This document shows positions 6,407-13,967 of a DNA stretch of 15,164 nucleotides, piece by piece; position 1 is the first letter of the stretch; each line of letters opens with the position of its first letter. The position numbers and the translations under genes were made by a program. The notes under the pieces are model-generated. The model saw nothing but the letters and a program-made list of their open reading frames with translations. It made no database searches and was not told the origin of the DNA. The DNA is from CAYZYO01 sp964482585 (GTDB lineage Bacteria; Bacillota; Syntrophomonadia; Syntrophomonadales; Syntrophomonadaceae): NCBI GenBank assembly GCA_964482585.1, contig CAYZYO010000059.1:1-15164 (forward strand), read 5' to 3'.

Positions 6407-6601
6407 CTATTTATTAATCTTTTCATTGAGGGCTTTAACCATAGCATTGACGTCAATACCATGGGCATTTGCACCCTGCTCCAGGGTCTCAAAAAGTGCG
6501 CCACTGCATCCCAGGCATCCCATATTAAATTGCCCGAAAACATTTAGAGTCTCAGGGTATTTTTCTACAATATCTTTAATTATCATATCTTTGGTTATCA
6601 C
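6407..6601 (-). CDS. DUF1858 domain protein with a CxxC motif
   Basis: The 64-aa protein is a stand-alone DUF1858 (ScdA N-terminal-like) domain. It runs MITKDMIIKDIVEKYPETLNVF, then GCLGCSGA with Cys29 and Cys32, then FETLEQGANAHGID. This fold is common in anaerobes, alone or fused to hybrid-cluster and redox proteins, and is thought to bind a metal or use the CxxC as a redox pair; the exact role is unproven. A TTG at 6616 would start earlier but overlaps the GGAGGG ribosome binding site. GTG 6601 sits seven bases after that site and is the supported start. The gene is monocistronic, with a long 3' region up to the terminator at 6158-6191. Confidence 0.85.
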   Translation of the reverse strand: MITKDMIIKDIVEKYPETLNVFGQFNMGCLGCSGALFETLEQGANAHGIDVNAMVKALNEKINK

Positions 6602-6739
6602 TAGTCTTCCCTCCAAATAATTAATTAGTATTTCAAGTTAGTATTTGTACATTTTTAGTTTTTATCACCCTCTTGTCTTCGTTTAGAGTTAAAAAATGGT
6701 TTGGCAGGTATAAGATTTATACTTCTTCCCGACCACACC

Positions 6740-7242
6740 TTAATTATTATATAACTTAGCAGAAAAAACGCAAGTTAGCCCAGCAAAAACTCCTGAACCT
6801 TGCCCGGGGATTAATGGCATAGTTACAATTACTAATAGCAATCCGATTATGGCGATCCGCGAAGAATATCTATAGTATTTGCCATACTTATAATAAAAAT
6901 CACAGGGAAAGACATAGCTAAACCATGGATACTTTGCCCGGGCAATATTTAAATAATCGCTGGTAGTAACTTGATTATTTACATAAAAGTGATGCCAATT
7001 CTCAATTTCAACCTGTTTTATTTTTATAAAACCTGAATTCTAAACTTGATGTAGCATTTTTTATGATCTCGACATCTAGATTACCTGCTGATAAGTCTAT
7101 AAAACAATCGATTTTGGATTTGGCCTGGGTATAATTAGGTGAGGTATAGCCGTTGTCAGTCTTAATCCAGCCTAGTTCTTCAAGGTTATTGGAGCTTAAT
7201 GCTCCATTCAGGTTGATTCGAGCTCCGGTAAAGCTTACTCAA
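6740..7242 (-). pseudogene. frameshifted gene: extracytoplasmic-like beta domain, NNQVTT/KYPWF module and membrane segment
   Basis: A strong ribosome binding site (AGAGGAGG, 7250-7257) sits seven bases from a TTG at 7242. The frame fails at once, and the coding pattern continues in another frame from about 7235. It reads FTGARINLNGALSSNNLEEL, then GWIKTDNGYTSP and SKIDCFIDLSAGNLDVEII, before a TGA at 7008-7010. A third frame, open from 7039, takes over with ENWHHFYVNNQVTT and ARAKYPWF. It then gives a hydrophobic stretch (AIIGLLLVIVTMPLI) and stops at 6740-6742. Two single-base shifts are needed to join the pieces. The SAGNLDVEI part faintly recalls toast_rack/DUF2154 domains, with low certainty. 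The frameshifts could be sequencing errors, but two in 500 bases next to another broken gene suggest real decay. Confidence 0.6.
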
Positions 7243-7401
7243 ATTATTACCTCCTCTAACAAACAGGGACCCGGTTAGAAGGTTTGTACTGTAAAAAGGA
7301 TTTTACATGCTGTTTGCCCCATTCATATAATTAGTATCTCTATTACCAAATGTATTATTATTCAATAATCAATGTCAACTTTTTTATAAGGGCATTACGT
7401 A
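7243..7401. other. intergenic region with a possible minus-strand promoter
   Basis: On the minus strand TTGACA (plus 7373-7378) is a perfect -35 upstream of the 6740-7242 pseudogene, but the -10 at 17 bases (ATACAT) is weak. No other feature is supported here. Confidence 0.3.
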
Positions 7402-7616
7402 GATAAACGCTTGCAATCACCTTACTTAGATAAGTTAGTGCCAGGCAGCAATCGGATAGAACCGTAGAGGCGACTTCAGTCGCCGCCCCCTGATAGCCTT
7501 AATTCCGGCTGGTCGGCGACTGAAGTCGCCTCTACGGTATATGATACTTTCCCTTGGTTCTTTTTATAGCTTGGTAATCCGGGTAATTACCGATTGCCCA
7601 TGTGTATTAATCTGGT
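7402..7616. repeat. dispersed repeat, copy 1 (longer form)
   Basis: This segment aligns in blocks with 11838-11993. The shared blocks are TCACCTTACTTAGAT, GCAGCAA, ACCGTAGAGGCGACTTCAGT with CGCCGCCC, then AATTCCG, GATTGCC and ATGTG-TTAATC. Copy 1 has a second, inverted arm that copy 2 lacks. Its right part runs into the 3' end of the pseudogene at 7564-7783. Confidence 0.6.
7461..7538. repeat. 24-bp perfect inverted repeat with 30-base spacer
   Basis: The left arm (7461-7484, starting ACCGTAGAGG) and right arm (7515-7538, ending CTCTACGGT) are exact inverted copies. Each arm itself contains the near-palindrome GGCGACTTCAGTCGCC. As RNA this would fold into a very stable cruciform-like hairpin. 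It may also act as a terminator for the minus-strand pseudogene ending at 7564, although no T run follows. Confidence 0.9.
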
Positions 7617-7783
7617 AGTTAAATTTAATTTGGTCACCGGTTTTCAAACCGATCTCATCAAATTGAGATTTAAGCTCATCATTCAATCGAAAGGCCCTTG
7701 GGGCTATGGCATCGGGAACCCCGTTAATGAAGCCGTTAACCGGCTGGGTGGTACTAAAATAGTATCCCTGCCAGTAATAGCAA
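7564..7783 (-). pseudogene. frameshifted small secreted protein
   Basis: GAGAGGAG (7791-7798, minus strand) sits seven bases before a TTG at 7783. This opens LLLLAGILF, a short signal-peptide-like core, then hits TAG. Removing one base from the A run at 7756-7759 restores a 63-residue continuation. It contains STTQPVNGFINGVPDAIAPR, AFRLNDELKSQFDEIGLKTG and DQIKFNYQINTHGQSVITRI, ending at 7564. The tail pattern (DELK-F-LK-GD-IKF-Y...GQ-VIT-I) resembles a small beta domain found in Firmicute secreted proteins; no function is known to me. The N-terminus is short for a signal peptide, so more may be lost. A plus-strand ORF over the same bases (7594-7809) is a shadow. Confidence 0.6.
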
Positions 7784-8080
7784 TTGAATTCTCCTCTCTA
7801 GATTCTTAGTAAACAGAAAAAGGAAAATATTTATATTAGAATTCATAGGTATGATAACTTATAACTCGAAATACAGCAATGTAAAGAAAAGGTGATCTTC
7901 AACTTCGCAGATAATTACCATATTTTTACTGGTTTTTATTGATAGTTTCCCTCCTAATTCAGTTTAGATTGAGAAATGCTTTTTATCATCAAAACGTATT
8001 CTACCAGCTTTTTATTTCGTTTAGAATACTTTTTAGATTTTGGGGTAAGTTATTTAAAATAAATACTTGGAGGTATGAAA

Positions 8081-8440
8081 ATGAAACACCTGCAGGCAAT
8101 CCTTTATAAGTTCCTTATTATAGCAGTTTCATTAGGAATTGTGTTAAGTATCCTGACAGATTTAAGCTTCGGACAAATTCTCTTAATAAGTGCTACAGTT
8201 ACAATTATAGCTTATATTATTGGTGATATAGGAATATTGCCCATGTCCAACAACACTATTGCTACTCTTGTAGATTTTGCCTTGGCATGGTTAATTATCT
8301 ATGCGTTTAATTACTATTACCGGATAGCCGAAATATCAATTAGTGATGCTTTTTGGGGGGCAGCAGTAATCGCAGTAGGTGAATGGTTGTTCCACAAATA
8401 TGTTTCCTCAAGTGTTATCACCGACAAAGAAGAAGTATAG
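8081..8440 (+). CDS. DUF2512 (YndM-like) integral membrane protein
   Basis: The 119-aa protein has four predicted membrane segments: FLIIAVSLGIVLSIL, ILLISATVTIIAYIIGDIGIL, TIATLVDFALAWLIIYAF and AFWGAAVIAVGEWLFHKYV. The pattern IGDIGILP...N..AT..DF.LAW, with a final GEW.FHKY, is characteristic of the YndM/DUF2512 family of Firmicutes, whose function is unknown. An ATG at 8075 abuts GGAGGT directly, which leaves no spacing. ATG 8081 is seven bases from GGAGG and is preferred. The 270 bases upstream hold no other gene and no clear promoter. It converges on the UPF0282 gene with about 120 bases between and no obvious terminator. Confidence 0.85.
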   Translation: MKHLQAILYKFLIIAVSLGIVLSILTDLSFGQILLISATVTIIAYIIGDIGILPMSNNTIATLVDFALAWLIIYAFNYYYRIAEISISDAFWGAAVIAVGEWLFHKYVSSSVITDKEEV

Positions 8441-8562
8441 TATAATCAACGTGCCCGGGATATTTATGTTAAACATACTAATTCAGAAATGATCACTCAA
8501 TTTACTTGAAGAAGAACAAGAATTCTCACCTGTCTGGCTATAAATACTGCGCAGGGACATCA

Positions 8563-9501
8563 TTAATATTTAAACCACGGATATTTTTTCCGGGCAACAT
8601 CTAAGTACTCGGTGGTAGTAACCTGGTTATTGGCGTAAAGCTGATGCCAATTATGAGGTACTGGTATGTCGTTATAGAATTTTGTTCTCCAGGCTTCCAG
8701 CACATGTCGTTCAAATTTCATAAAATCTGCAGCACAGATTACTTCATTTACCGATAATGTTGAAAGTTTGGAAAGCCAACTCAATCCTTTTTCACACCGG
8801 AGTAAATGGTGATCGAGGATTAGAGTCTTTACTTCATTTGACAGCTTGAAGGTATTATTCCAGGCTTTTTCCATTTTATTCTTCATATAGTCTTCTAAAT
8901 AAATCGGCGGACCGCTGGCTAAGACTATATCAGGTTTGTGTTCTATAATTTTATCTACTGCAATTTCATCTAGAAATTGAATATCTGAAGCATGTAAAAA
9001 AACAGTTTTACCATCGGTAATCTTTGTCATGGTAACAGTTCCCTGGTGGGTATTAGCTTCACCATGGGCTACAGGTTCTAAAAAAAATAAAAAACTATCT
9101 ATCTGCCCTTTAGCTTTGTTAATGCTTTTGTTCAAACCTAAAATAATTCCAGCTTCTCGTTGTCTCATTTTAGTGTTTGATTCATTAGCCCATATTTTAC
9201 AGTCGGGTGATATTTTTTTTATTTGGTTTACCGAAAGCTGGAATGGATTAGCATTATATAAGGGGATATGATCGCCATGAAAATGACTTATTACGATATC
9301 TGTAGAGTCCTCTAATGCTTCTAATATTCTTTCTCTAATAATACATCCTACACCAATTTGTACAGGATGAGGCATAAGGCCATTTCTCAAGTACCCTAAA
9401 GCCAGCCCGGGATCAATAAATATTTTTCGGTTTTCAACTTCAACCACACAACTGAGTCCTCTTACTCCTAAAGATTCAGTTCCTATTATTCTAATTTTCA
9501 T
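8563..9501 (-). CDS. UPF0282-type metallo-beta-lactamase-fold hydrolase with a C-terminal KYPWF module
   Basis: The 312-aa protein begins MKIRIIGTESLGVRGLSC and continues IDPGLALGYLRNGLMPHPVQ, the signature of the UPF0282 family of MBL-fold proteins, best known from archaea. Metal-binding elements are HFHGDH (73-78), HGE (146-148), FLHASD (His170, Asp173) and LDHH (230-232). The substrate is unknown; nuclease or small-molecule hydrolase are both possible. After the conserved domain, residues 284-312 form a separate module (NWHQLYANNQVTT, then EYLDVARKKYPWFKY) that also occurs in the 6740-7242 pseudogene. The frame is open to 9669, but ATG 9501 matches the family start and has GGGAGA about ten bases upstream. 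It is probably a single-gene unit. Confidence 0.88.
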   Translation of the reverse strand: MKIRIIGTESLGVRGLSCVVEVENRKIFIDPGLALGYLRNGLMPHPVQIGVGCIIRERILEALEDSTDIVISHFHGDHIPLYNANPFQLSVNQIKKISPDCKIWANESNTKMRQREAGIILGLNKSINKAKGQIDSFLFFLEPVAHGEANTHQGTVTMTKITDGKTVFLHASDIQFLDEIAVDKIIEHKPDIVLASGPPIYLEDYMKNKMEKAWNNTFKLSNEVKTLILDHHLLRCEKGLSWLSKLSTLSVNEVICAADFMKFERHVLEAWRTKFYNDIPVPHNWHQLYANNQVTTTEYLDVARKKYPWFKY

Positions 9502-9690
9502 TAAAAGTAAATCTCCCGATGTTTTAAAAAAATAATCCTTCTGGTTAAGCAGGGCTGTTCCTTTTTTTATAGTACTTAAGCTAATAATAAACGCTACTCC
9601 TATACTGTTGTCTAGCCTGTCTGCCCATATCAATCCTATACTTATATCTTGTGTTTCAAAATGCTCCATTTCCCGAGTTCCTGGTCTTCA

Positions 9691-9715
9691 TTACAAAAAG
9701 AATGTCCAGGTGTAA
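9691..9715 (+). repeat. copy A of a ~26-bp repeat with inverted ends
   Basis: TTACA...TGTAA ends enclose AAAAGAATGTCCAGG. It matches copies at 10668-10694 (opposite orientation) and 11341-11366 (same orientation). It lies in the gap between the EFR1 and UPF0282 genes, 16 bases from the EFR1 stop. Confidence 0.7.
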
Positions 9716-9730
9716 TACAGTGTAACAGAC

Positions 9731-10558
9731 TTATATAAAAAGTTCTGGTTCCTTTCTGCTCTGATTAGAAACTTCTAAAAAGGTTTTATGCCTTATAAAA
9801 TCTAAGTCATCAATATATTTTGCCTGGGTTGGGCATTTTTTAATACATGCACAACATTTAATACAAATACCATTAATTTTAGACACATCATCAAAATCGA
9901 TAGATCCCATAGGACAGACCTCTACACAGAGTTTGCAGTCAATGCAATCAGAATTATTTGTTTTTGGAGCAATCTTTCTAAAATCGTAATCAGGTTCTCC
10001 CTTTTCATTTTTGGGGATAAAATACTTCATATAAGGTCTATTTCCCTTTACAGCCAGGCTGCAAAATGCATCCTGGTTTATTAATTTAGAATATATTTGG
10101 TTAGCAAAATTCTCCGCTATAATCATATCTTTTTCATCCGGTCTGTTTGCACCAAGCGTTTTAGAAAATGAGTGCTCACCTATAAATGCACCCGCTGCAA
10201 TCACAGTAAAATTATGTAATTCAAGGATATCTTTTAATTCCAATAATGCATCATCATAATGCCGGTTCCCATAAACAACTACAGCTACAGCTAATGCCCC
10301 ATCACTGGTTATGGAATTGAGGTACTTTAGTAGAATATTAGGTACTCTCCCTGCATAAACTGGTACTCCTATAATGACAACATCTTCTTTCATAAAAGCT
10401 GCCGGTTCTTTTTTTCTGGCTTCTGGCAATGTAAAATCAATATGCTTTATTGTTGGTTTTCTACTACTGTTGTTGGAAATTTTGCTGGCTATTTCAGTTA
10501 CTATTTTTTTAGTTGTATCTGTCGCACTGAAATACATGGCATTAATTGTTTTATTCAA
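9731..10558 (-). CDS. EFR1-type flavodoxin-ferredoxin fusion
   Basis: The 275-aa protein joins a flavodoxin-like domain (about 1-160) to a two-cluster ferredoxin. The FMN phosphate loop is FSATDTTKK (10-18), with further flavin contacts in GVPVYAGRVP (64-73) and VVYGNRHYDDALLEL (94-108). The clusters are CIDCKLCVEVCP (Cys205, 208, 211, 215) and CIKCCACIKKCP (Cys232, 235, 238, 242), each suited to a 4Fe-4S centre. Such EFR1 proteins are common in anaerobes as cytoplasmic electron carriers; the partner is unknown here. The start is TTG 10558, eight bases from AGGAGGG. The internal ATG at 10537 would remove the first beta strand. It ends 16 bases from a dispersed repeat and is likely monocistronic. 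Confidence 0.92.
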   Translation of the reverse strand: MNKTINAMYFSATDTTKKIVTEIASKISNNSSRKPTIKHIDFTLPEARKKEPAAFMKEDVVIIGVPVYAGRVPNILLKYLNSITSDGALAVAVVVYGNRHYDDALLELKDILELHNFTVIAAGAFIGEHSFSKTLGANRPDEKDMIIAENFANQIYSKLINQDAFCSLAVKGNRPYMKYFIPKNEKGEPDYDFRKIAPKTNNSDCIDCKLCVEVCPMGSIDFDDVSKINGICIKCCACIKKCPTQAKYIDDLDFIRHKTFLEVSNQSRKEPELFI

Positions 10559-10890
10559 TAAATAAGCCCTCCTAGTTAGTATAATTGTTACAATAGCTAG
10601 TTAAACTTTATTATACAATAATCAAAAGTGTTGTTTGCTTATTAATAAAAAATAATTCTTAACACGCGTTACACCGGGATGTTCTTTTTGTAACAGTACC
10701 AATATTCTAGGTTAAAAAGCTATTTGTACATGACCGGGTTTTTCAATCAGGGCTTGATTACCAGGATGATAACAAATATCGATAATTGGGTAAGTTTATT
10801 ATTGAGTAACAAGTCTGGATGAAAATTAAGTAATTTTGAATAATAAATATACTTTAAGCCAAATTAATAATAAAAACAGGAGGAATTATT
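10559..10890. other. divergent intergenic region between EFR1 and the 129-aa gene
   Basis: Besides repeat copy B it holds ATTGT-T-ACAAT (10581-10591), an 11-bp palindrome next to the EFR1 ribosome binding site. A minus-strand TATAAT (plus 10610-10615) with no good -35 could serve EFR1. For the plus-strand gene, TATACT at 10848-10853 is a possible -10 with a poor -35. No gene is supported. Confidence 0.4.
10668..10694 (-). repeat. copy B of the ~26-bp repeat with inverted ends
   Basis: GTTACA...TGTAAC form perfect 6-bp inverted ends around CCGGGATGTTCTTTT. On the minus strand the interior reads AAAAGAACATCCCGG, matching copies A and C at most positions. It lies upstream of both divergent genes. 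Confidence 0.75.
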
Positions 10891-11280
10891 TTGGAATTAG
10901 ATAAAAATGAGCAACGCATTTTTGCTTACTTTCCATCTAGTACCAGAGCTGAGAAGGCTATAGCAGAGTTAAAGCAGGCCAATATAGTTCCTGAAAAAGG
11001 GTATGTACAGATCGACAGGGTATCTCAATATACGGTTGCTAATGACAGCGAGTATAATAATCCTATTAATGCAGCTATCTTAAATGGATTAACACCTTAT
11101 TCCAACAATAGCGGGTTAGATAAACTGGCAAACCCTCTATTGGTAGCCAAAGATTCCGAAAGCGGAAGAGGTGCTTATGATGATAATTTTTCGGGTAAGT
11201 CTTTTATGGTTACGCTGGTAACTAATAAAGAAAACGTGGACAAAGCCGTAGAAATATTGAACGGTGATGCAACAGAATAA
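10891..11280 (+). CDS. conserved protein of unknown function (129 aa)
   Basis: The acidic, soluble protein starts with RIFAYFPSSTRAEKAIAELKQANI, a beta-alpha unit like that of YflT/general-stress-17M proteins, in which a helix follows the pattern AE-AI-ELK. It continues with YVQIDRVSQYTV, NNPINAAILNGLTPYS and LLVAKDSESGRGAY, and ends with SFMVTLVTNKENVDKAVEIL. This order (IDRVS, a NP/GLT block, then a final VTLVTN..N.D.AVEI) matches an uncharacterised family I recall from clostridial and Desulfotomaculum-type genomes. There is no membrane segment or catalytic motif. TTG 10891 has AGGAGG seven bases upstream. A strong terminator follows, and repeat copies B and C lie on either side. A stress role is a guess from the N-terminal resemblance. 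Confidence 0.8.
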   Translation: MELDKNEQRIFAYFPSSTRAEKAIAELKQANIVPEKGYVQIDRVSQYTVANDSEYNNPINAAILNGLTPYSNNSGLDKLANPLLVAKDSESGRGAYDDNFSGKSFMVTLVTNKENVDKAVEILNGDATE

Positions 11281-11284
11281 TTTT

Positions 11285-11322
11285 AAAATGGGGCCCAGCA
11301 ATTTTTTGCTGGGTTCCATTTT
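11285..11322 (+). terminator. Rho-independent terminator after the 129-aa gene
   Basis: AAAATGGGGCCCAGCAA (11285-11301) pairs with TTGCTGGGTTCCATTTT (11306-11322) over 17 bp with two G-U pairs and a four-T loop. It begins four bases after the stop codon and can also serve the minus-strand yjbQ. Confidence 0.9.
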
Positions 11323-11340
11323 CCAAGTTCCTTATTGTCT

Positions 11341-11366
11341 GTTGCAAAAGAACGTCCTGGTGTAAC
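11341..11366 (+). repeat. copy C of the ~26-bp repeat with inverted ends
   Basis: GTTGCA...TGTAAC ends (one mismatch) enclose AAAGAACGTCCTGG. It is in the same orientation as copy A. It lies between the 129-aa gene's terminator and the yjbQ stop codon. Confidence 0.75.
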
Positions 11367-11372
11367 AATCTT

Positions 11373-11789
11373 TTAGTTGCCAATAATCTTTACCAAAACC
11401 CTTTTTGATCTTTTTCCATCAAACTCCCCGTAGAATATCTGTTCCCAGGGTCCAAAATCTAACTCTCCATTTGTTATTGCTACAACAACTTCCCTTCCCA
11501 TGACTGATCTCTTTAAATGCGCATCTGCATTATCTTCAAATGTATTATGATCATATTGACTATATGGTTTTTCCGGAGCCAGCTTTTCTAAGAAACGTTC
11601 AAAATCGCGATGCAATCCAGGTTCATCATCATTAATGAAAACACTAGATGTAATATGCATAGCATTACACAATAAAATTCCCTCTTTTACCCCGCTTTCA
11701 CTTAAACACTCTTCAATTTCCGGAGTAATATTTATATAGGCCCTTCTGGTTTTGGTGTTAAACCATAGTTCTTTCCTATAGGATTTCAA
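11373..11789 (-). CDS. yjbQ: YjbQ/UPF0047 family protein
   Basis: The 138-aa protein matches the YjbQ (UPF0047) family at full length. The conserved blocks are AMHITSSVFINDDEPGLHRD (43-62), DNADAHLKR (86-94) and WEQIFYGEFDG (115-125). The histidines and acids in these blocks form a metal-binding pocket in known structures. Members are annotated as secondary thiamine-phosphate synthase because some can replace ThiE when overproduced; the natural reaction is uncertain. The start is TTG 11789, eight bases after AGGAGG. It is on the same strand as typA, but about 280 bases containing a repeat and a gene relic separate them, so shared transcription is doubtful. Confidence 0.93.
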   Translation of the reverse strand: MKSYRKELWFNTKTRRAYINITPEIEECLSESGVKEGILLCNAMHITSSVFINDDEPGLHRDFERFLEKLAPEKPYSQYDHNTFEDNADAHLKRSVMGREVVVAITNGELDFGPWEQIFYGEFDGKRSKRVLVKIIGN

Positions 11790-11837
11790 AATTACAGCCT
11801 CCTTTAATTTTAATACCCTTAAGGTTGGTTAATACGA

Positions 11838-11993
11838 AATAAACGTTTAATGCAGTCACCTTACTTAGATTTGCCACGCACTAGCGTTTTGGTAAGCAGC
11901 AACCGTAGAGGCGACTTCAGTCGCCGCCCTGACACGCTGAATTCCGATTGCCGGAGACTTAAGCCGGTATGTGTTAATCCGTGGTTAATCACC
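11838..11993. repeat. dispersed repeat, copy 2 (shorter form)
   Basis: It shares TCACCTTACTTAGAT, GCAGCAA, CCGTAGAGGCGACTTCAG with TCGCCGCCC, then AATTCCGATTGCC and ATGTGTTAATC with 7402-7616, in the same order and orientation. It lacks the inverted second arm of copy 1. It carries instead an inserted CCGGAGACTTAAG block, a part of the other palindromic repeat family. Confidence 0.6.
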
Positions 11994-12066
11994 TACTTTA
12001 TTTTCATCAGTGATGGTGTCACCTGGGCATGGTTATTTAATAAGGATTATATCATTTATACCTCCT
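11944..12066 (-). pseudogene. probable gene relic downstream of typA
   Basis: Three bases beyond the typA stop codon is a perfect AGGAGG (plus 12061-12066) followed five bases later by ATG (12053-12055). The frame ends after two codons (ATG ATA TAA). At the far end, the bases reading ACCACGGATTAACACAT and later GGCAATCGG on the minus strand resemble the last codons of the 7564-7783 pseudogene. The simplest reading is the start site and 3' end of a largely deleted paralogue. The evidence is short. Confidence 0.3.
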
Positions 12067-12069
12067 GTA

Positions 12070-13893
12070 CTAGGAAGCTGCTCCTCTCCTTTTGGCCACT
12101 CTTGCCCGTTGGTGTTTATCCAGAATCATTTTCCTAAGGCGCAGGGACTCAGGGGTAACCTCCAGCAGCTCATCATTATTAATAAATTCCAGGCATTTTT
12201 CCAGGGTCATGATTACCGGCGGAGTTAGACGCAGGGCATCGTCGGCTCCTGAAGCCCGGGTATTGGTAAGGTGTTTCTTTTTGCAAACATTTACGGCAAT
12301 ATCTACACTGCGTGAATTTTCGCCGACAATCATACCAGCGTAAACCTCTACCCCGGCACCAATAAATAAATTACCCCTTTCCTGGGCATTGTATAAACCG
12401 TAAGTCACGCTAAAACCATCTTCAAAGGCTACCAGCGAACCCCGGGTACGGGTATTGATTTCCCCTTTAAAGGGTTGATAACACTCAAAAGTATAATTCA
12501 TTATCCCATTACCCCTGGTTTCAGTTAAGAATTCAGACCTGTACCCTATCAATCCCCGTGCAGGTATCAAGAATTCCAGTTTTACGGTGTCCCCAACACC
12601 ATTGTCCATGCTTATTAATTCACCTTTACGTTTTCCAATCCCTTCGATAACCGTACCCACAAACTCATTTGGGACCTCAATAAATAATCTTTCTATGGGT
12701 TCGTTAATGGCTCCATCAATCATTTTTAGGATTACCTCTGGACGGGTTACAGCAAATTCATAACCCTCCCGGCGCATGGTTTCAATTAATATTGAAAGAT
12801 GGAGTTCTCCCCTGCCTGAAATCTTAAAACATTCAGGAGACAGTTCTTCAACTCGCAAAGAGACATTGGAAAGCAGTTCACGTTCAAGGCGGCTTTTTAG
12901 ATGCCGGCTGGTTACATATGCTCCTTCTCTGCCTGCCATCGGACTATCATTAACAATAAAGTTCATAGAAATAGTTGGCTCGTCAATGTTTACAAATGGA
13001 ACCGGTTCCACCAGGTCCAGAGAACAAATGGTATCTCCAATATTTATATCTTCAATTCCTGATACAGCTATTATCTCCCCGGCAGCAGCACTCTGTGCTT
13101 CTTCTTTTTTAAGGCCTTCATAAGTATAGAGGGTATTTATCTTAACCCGCGTTTTTTTGCCATTTGGATTACAAAGAATTATTTCCTGCCCTTTAGAAAT
13201 AATGCCCCGGCTTATTTTGCCCACACCTATTCTACCGACATAATTATCATAATCTACAGACGAAATAACTAACTGCAAAGGCCCTTCCGGGTCGCCCTCT
13301 GGAGCCGGTATTTTTTCAATTATCATATTTAATAAGGGCACCATGTCTCTACAAACATCATCAAGGTCGGTTTTGGCATAACCTTCTTTGGCTGAAGTAT
13401 ATACAACCGGAAAATCTAGCTGTTCTTCATCTGCCTGAAGATCGATAAATAAATCCAGTACTTTATCTAAACCCTCTTCAATTCTTACCCCGGGTCGGTC
13501 AACTTTATTTATCACCACAATAGGTTTCAAACCTGCTGCCAGGGCTTTATTTAATACAAAGCGGGTCTGGGGCATAGGGCCTTCAAAGGCATCTACCAGC
13601 AAAAGAACGCCATCTACCATCTTAACTATGCGTTCCACCTCCCCGCCAAAATCAGCATGGCCAGGTGTATCTACAATATTTATCCTGGTATCTGCATAAA
13701 CAATGCTTGTGTTTTTGGATAATATAGTTATTCCCCGTTCTCGTTCTAAATCATTGCTGTCCATAATACGTTCAGGTAAAATCTTATTATTATGAAAAAA
13801 ACCACATTGTTTTAATAATTTATCAACCAGGGTTGTTTTGCCATGATCAACATGAGCAATAATTGCAATATTCCTAAGAAATTTTTCTTTCAT
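12070..13893 (-). CDS. typA: ribosome-associated translational GTPase TypA/BipA
   Basis: The 607-aa protein, the usual TypA length, is an EF-G-like GTPase that binds the ribosome and aids 50S assembly and stress adaptation. The G domain shows AHVDHGKT (13-20), the switch I RERGITIL with Thr56, DTPGH (75-79), NKVD (129-132) and SAKEG. Domain II and the EF-G-like domains follow (GPLQLVISSVDYDNYVGRIG, ISGRGELHLSILIETMRREG). The TypA-specific C-terminal part (GLIGYRSEFLTETRGNGIM, then ANVCKKKH-like NVCKKKHLTNTRASG) is intact to DKHQRARVAKRRG. The open frame starts at ATG 13914, but ATG 13893 has AAAGGA ten bases upstream and gives the standard N-terminus. A good promoter lies at 13968-13996. Confidence 0.97.
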   Translation of the reverse strand: MKEKFLRNIAIIAHVDHGKTTLVDKLLKQCGFFHNNKILPERIMDSNDLERERGITILSKNTSIVYADTRINIVDTPGHADFGGEVERIVKMVDGVLLLVDAFEGPMPQTRFVLNKALAAGLKPIVVINKVDRPGVRIEEGLDKVLDLFIDLQADEEQLDFPVVYTSAKEGYAKTDLDDVCRDMVPLLNMIIEKIPAPEGDPEGPLQLVISSVDYDNYVGRIGVGKISRGIISKGQEIILCNPNGKKTRVKINTLYTYEGLKKEEAQSAAAGEIIAVSGIEDINIGDTICSLDLVEPVPFVNIDEPTISMNFIVNDSPMAGREGAYVTSRHLKSRLERELLSNVSLRVEELSPECFKISGRGELHLSILIETMRREGYEFAVTRPEVILKMIDGAINEPIERLFIEVPNEFVGTVIEGIGKRKGELISMDNGVGDTVKLEFLIPARGLIGYRSEFLTETRGNGIMNYTFECYQPFKGEINTRTRGSLVAFEDGFSVTYGLYNAQERGNLFIGAGVEVYAGMIVGENSRSVDIAVNVCKKKHLTNTRASGADDALRLTPPVIMTLEKCLEFINNDELLEVTPESLRLRKMILDKHQRARVAKRRGAAS

Positions 13894-13967
13894 TACTACG
13901 TAATCCTTTCTCATTCAGCGGATAAAATTCAAATATCAAAAACCAGTTCATTTAAAACAGTGTTAAC

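Noticed and set aside
7008..7042. Programmed frameshift joining the pseudogene frames
   Set aside because: No classical slippery heptamer fits the required shift, and a second break near the start codon favours decay.
7594..7809. Plus-strand ORF of 71 aa
   Set aside because: It has no ribosome binding site and is antisense to a minus-strand frame with clear coding character and a good ribosome binding site.
9502..9669. 56-residue N-terminal extension of the UPF0282 protein
   Set aside because: The family begins at MKIRIIGTESLGVRG, and a ribosome binding site supports ATG 9501.
11850..12228. Plus-strand ORFs over the repeat and typA 3' end
   Set aside because: They are translations of the dispersed repeat and shadows of typA.
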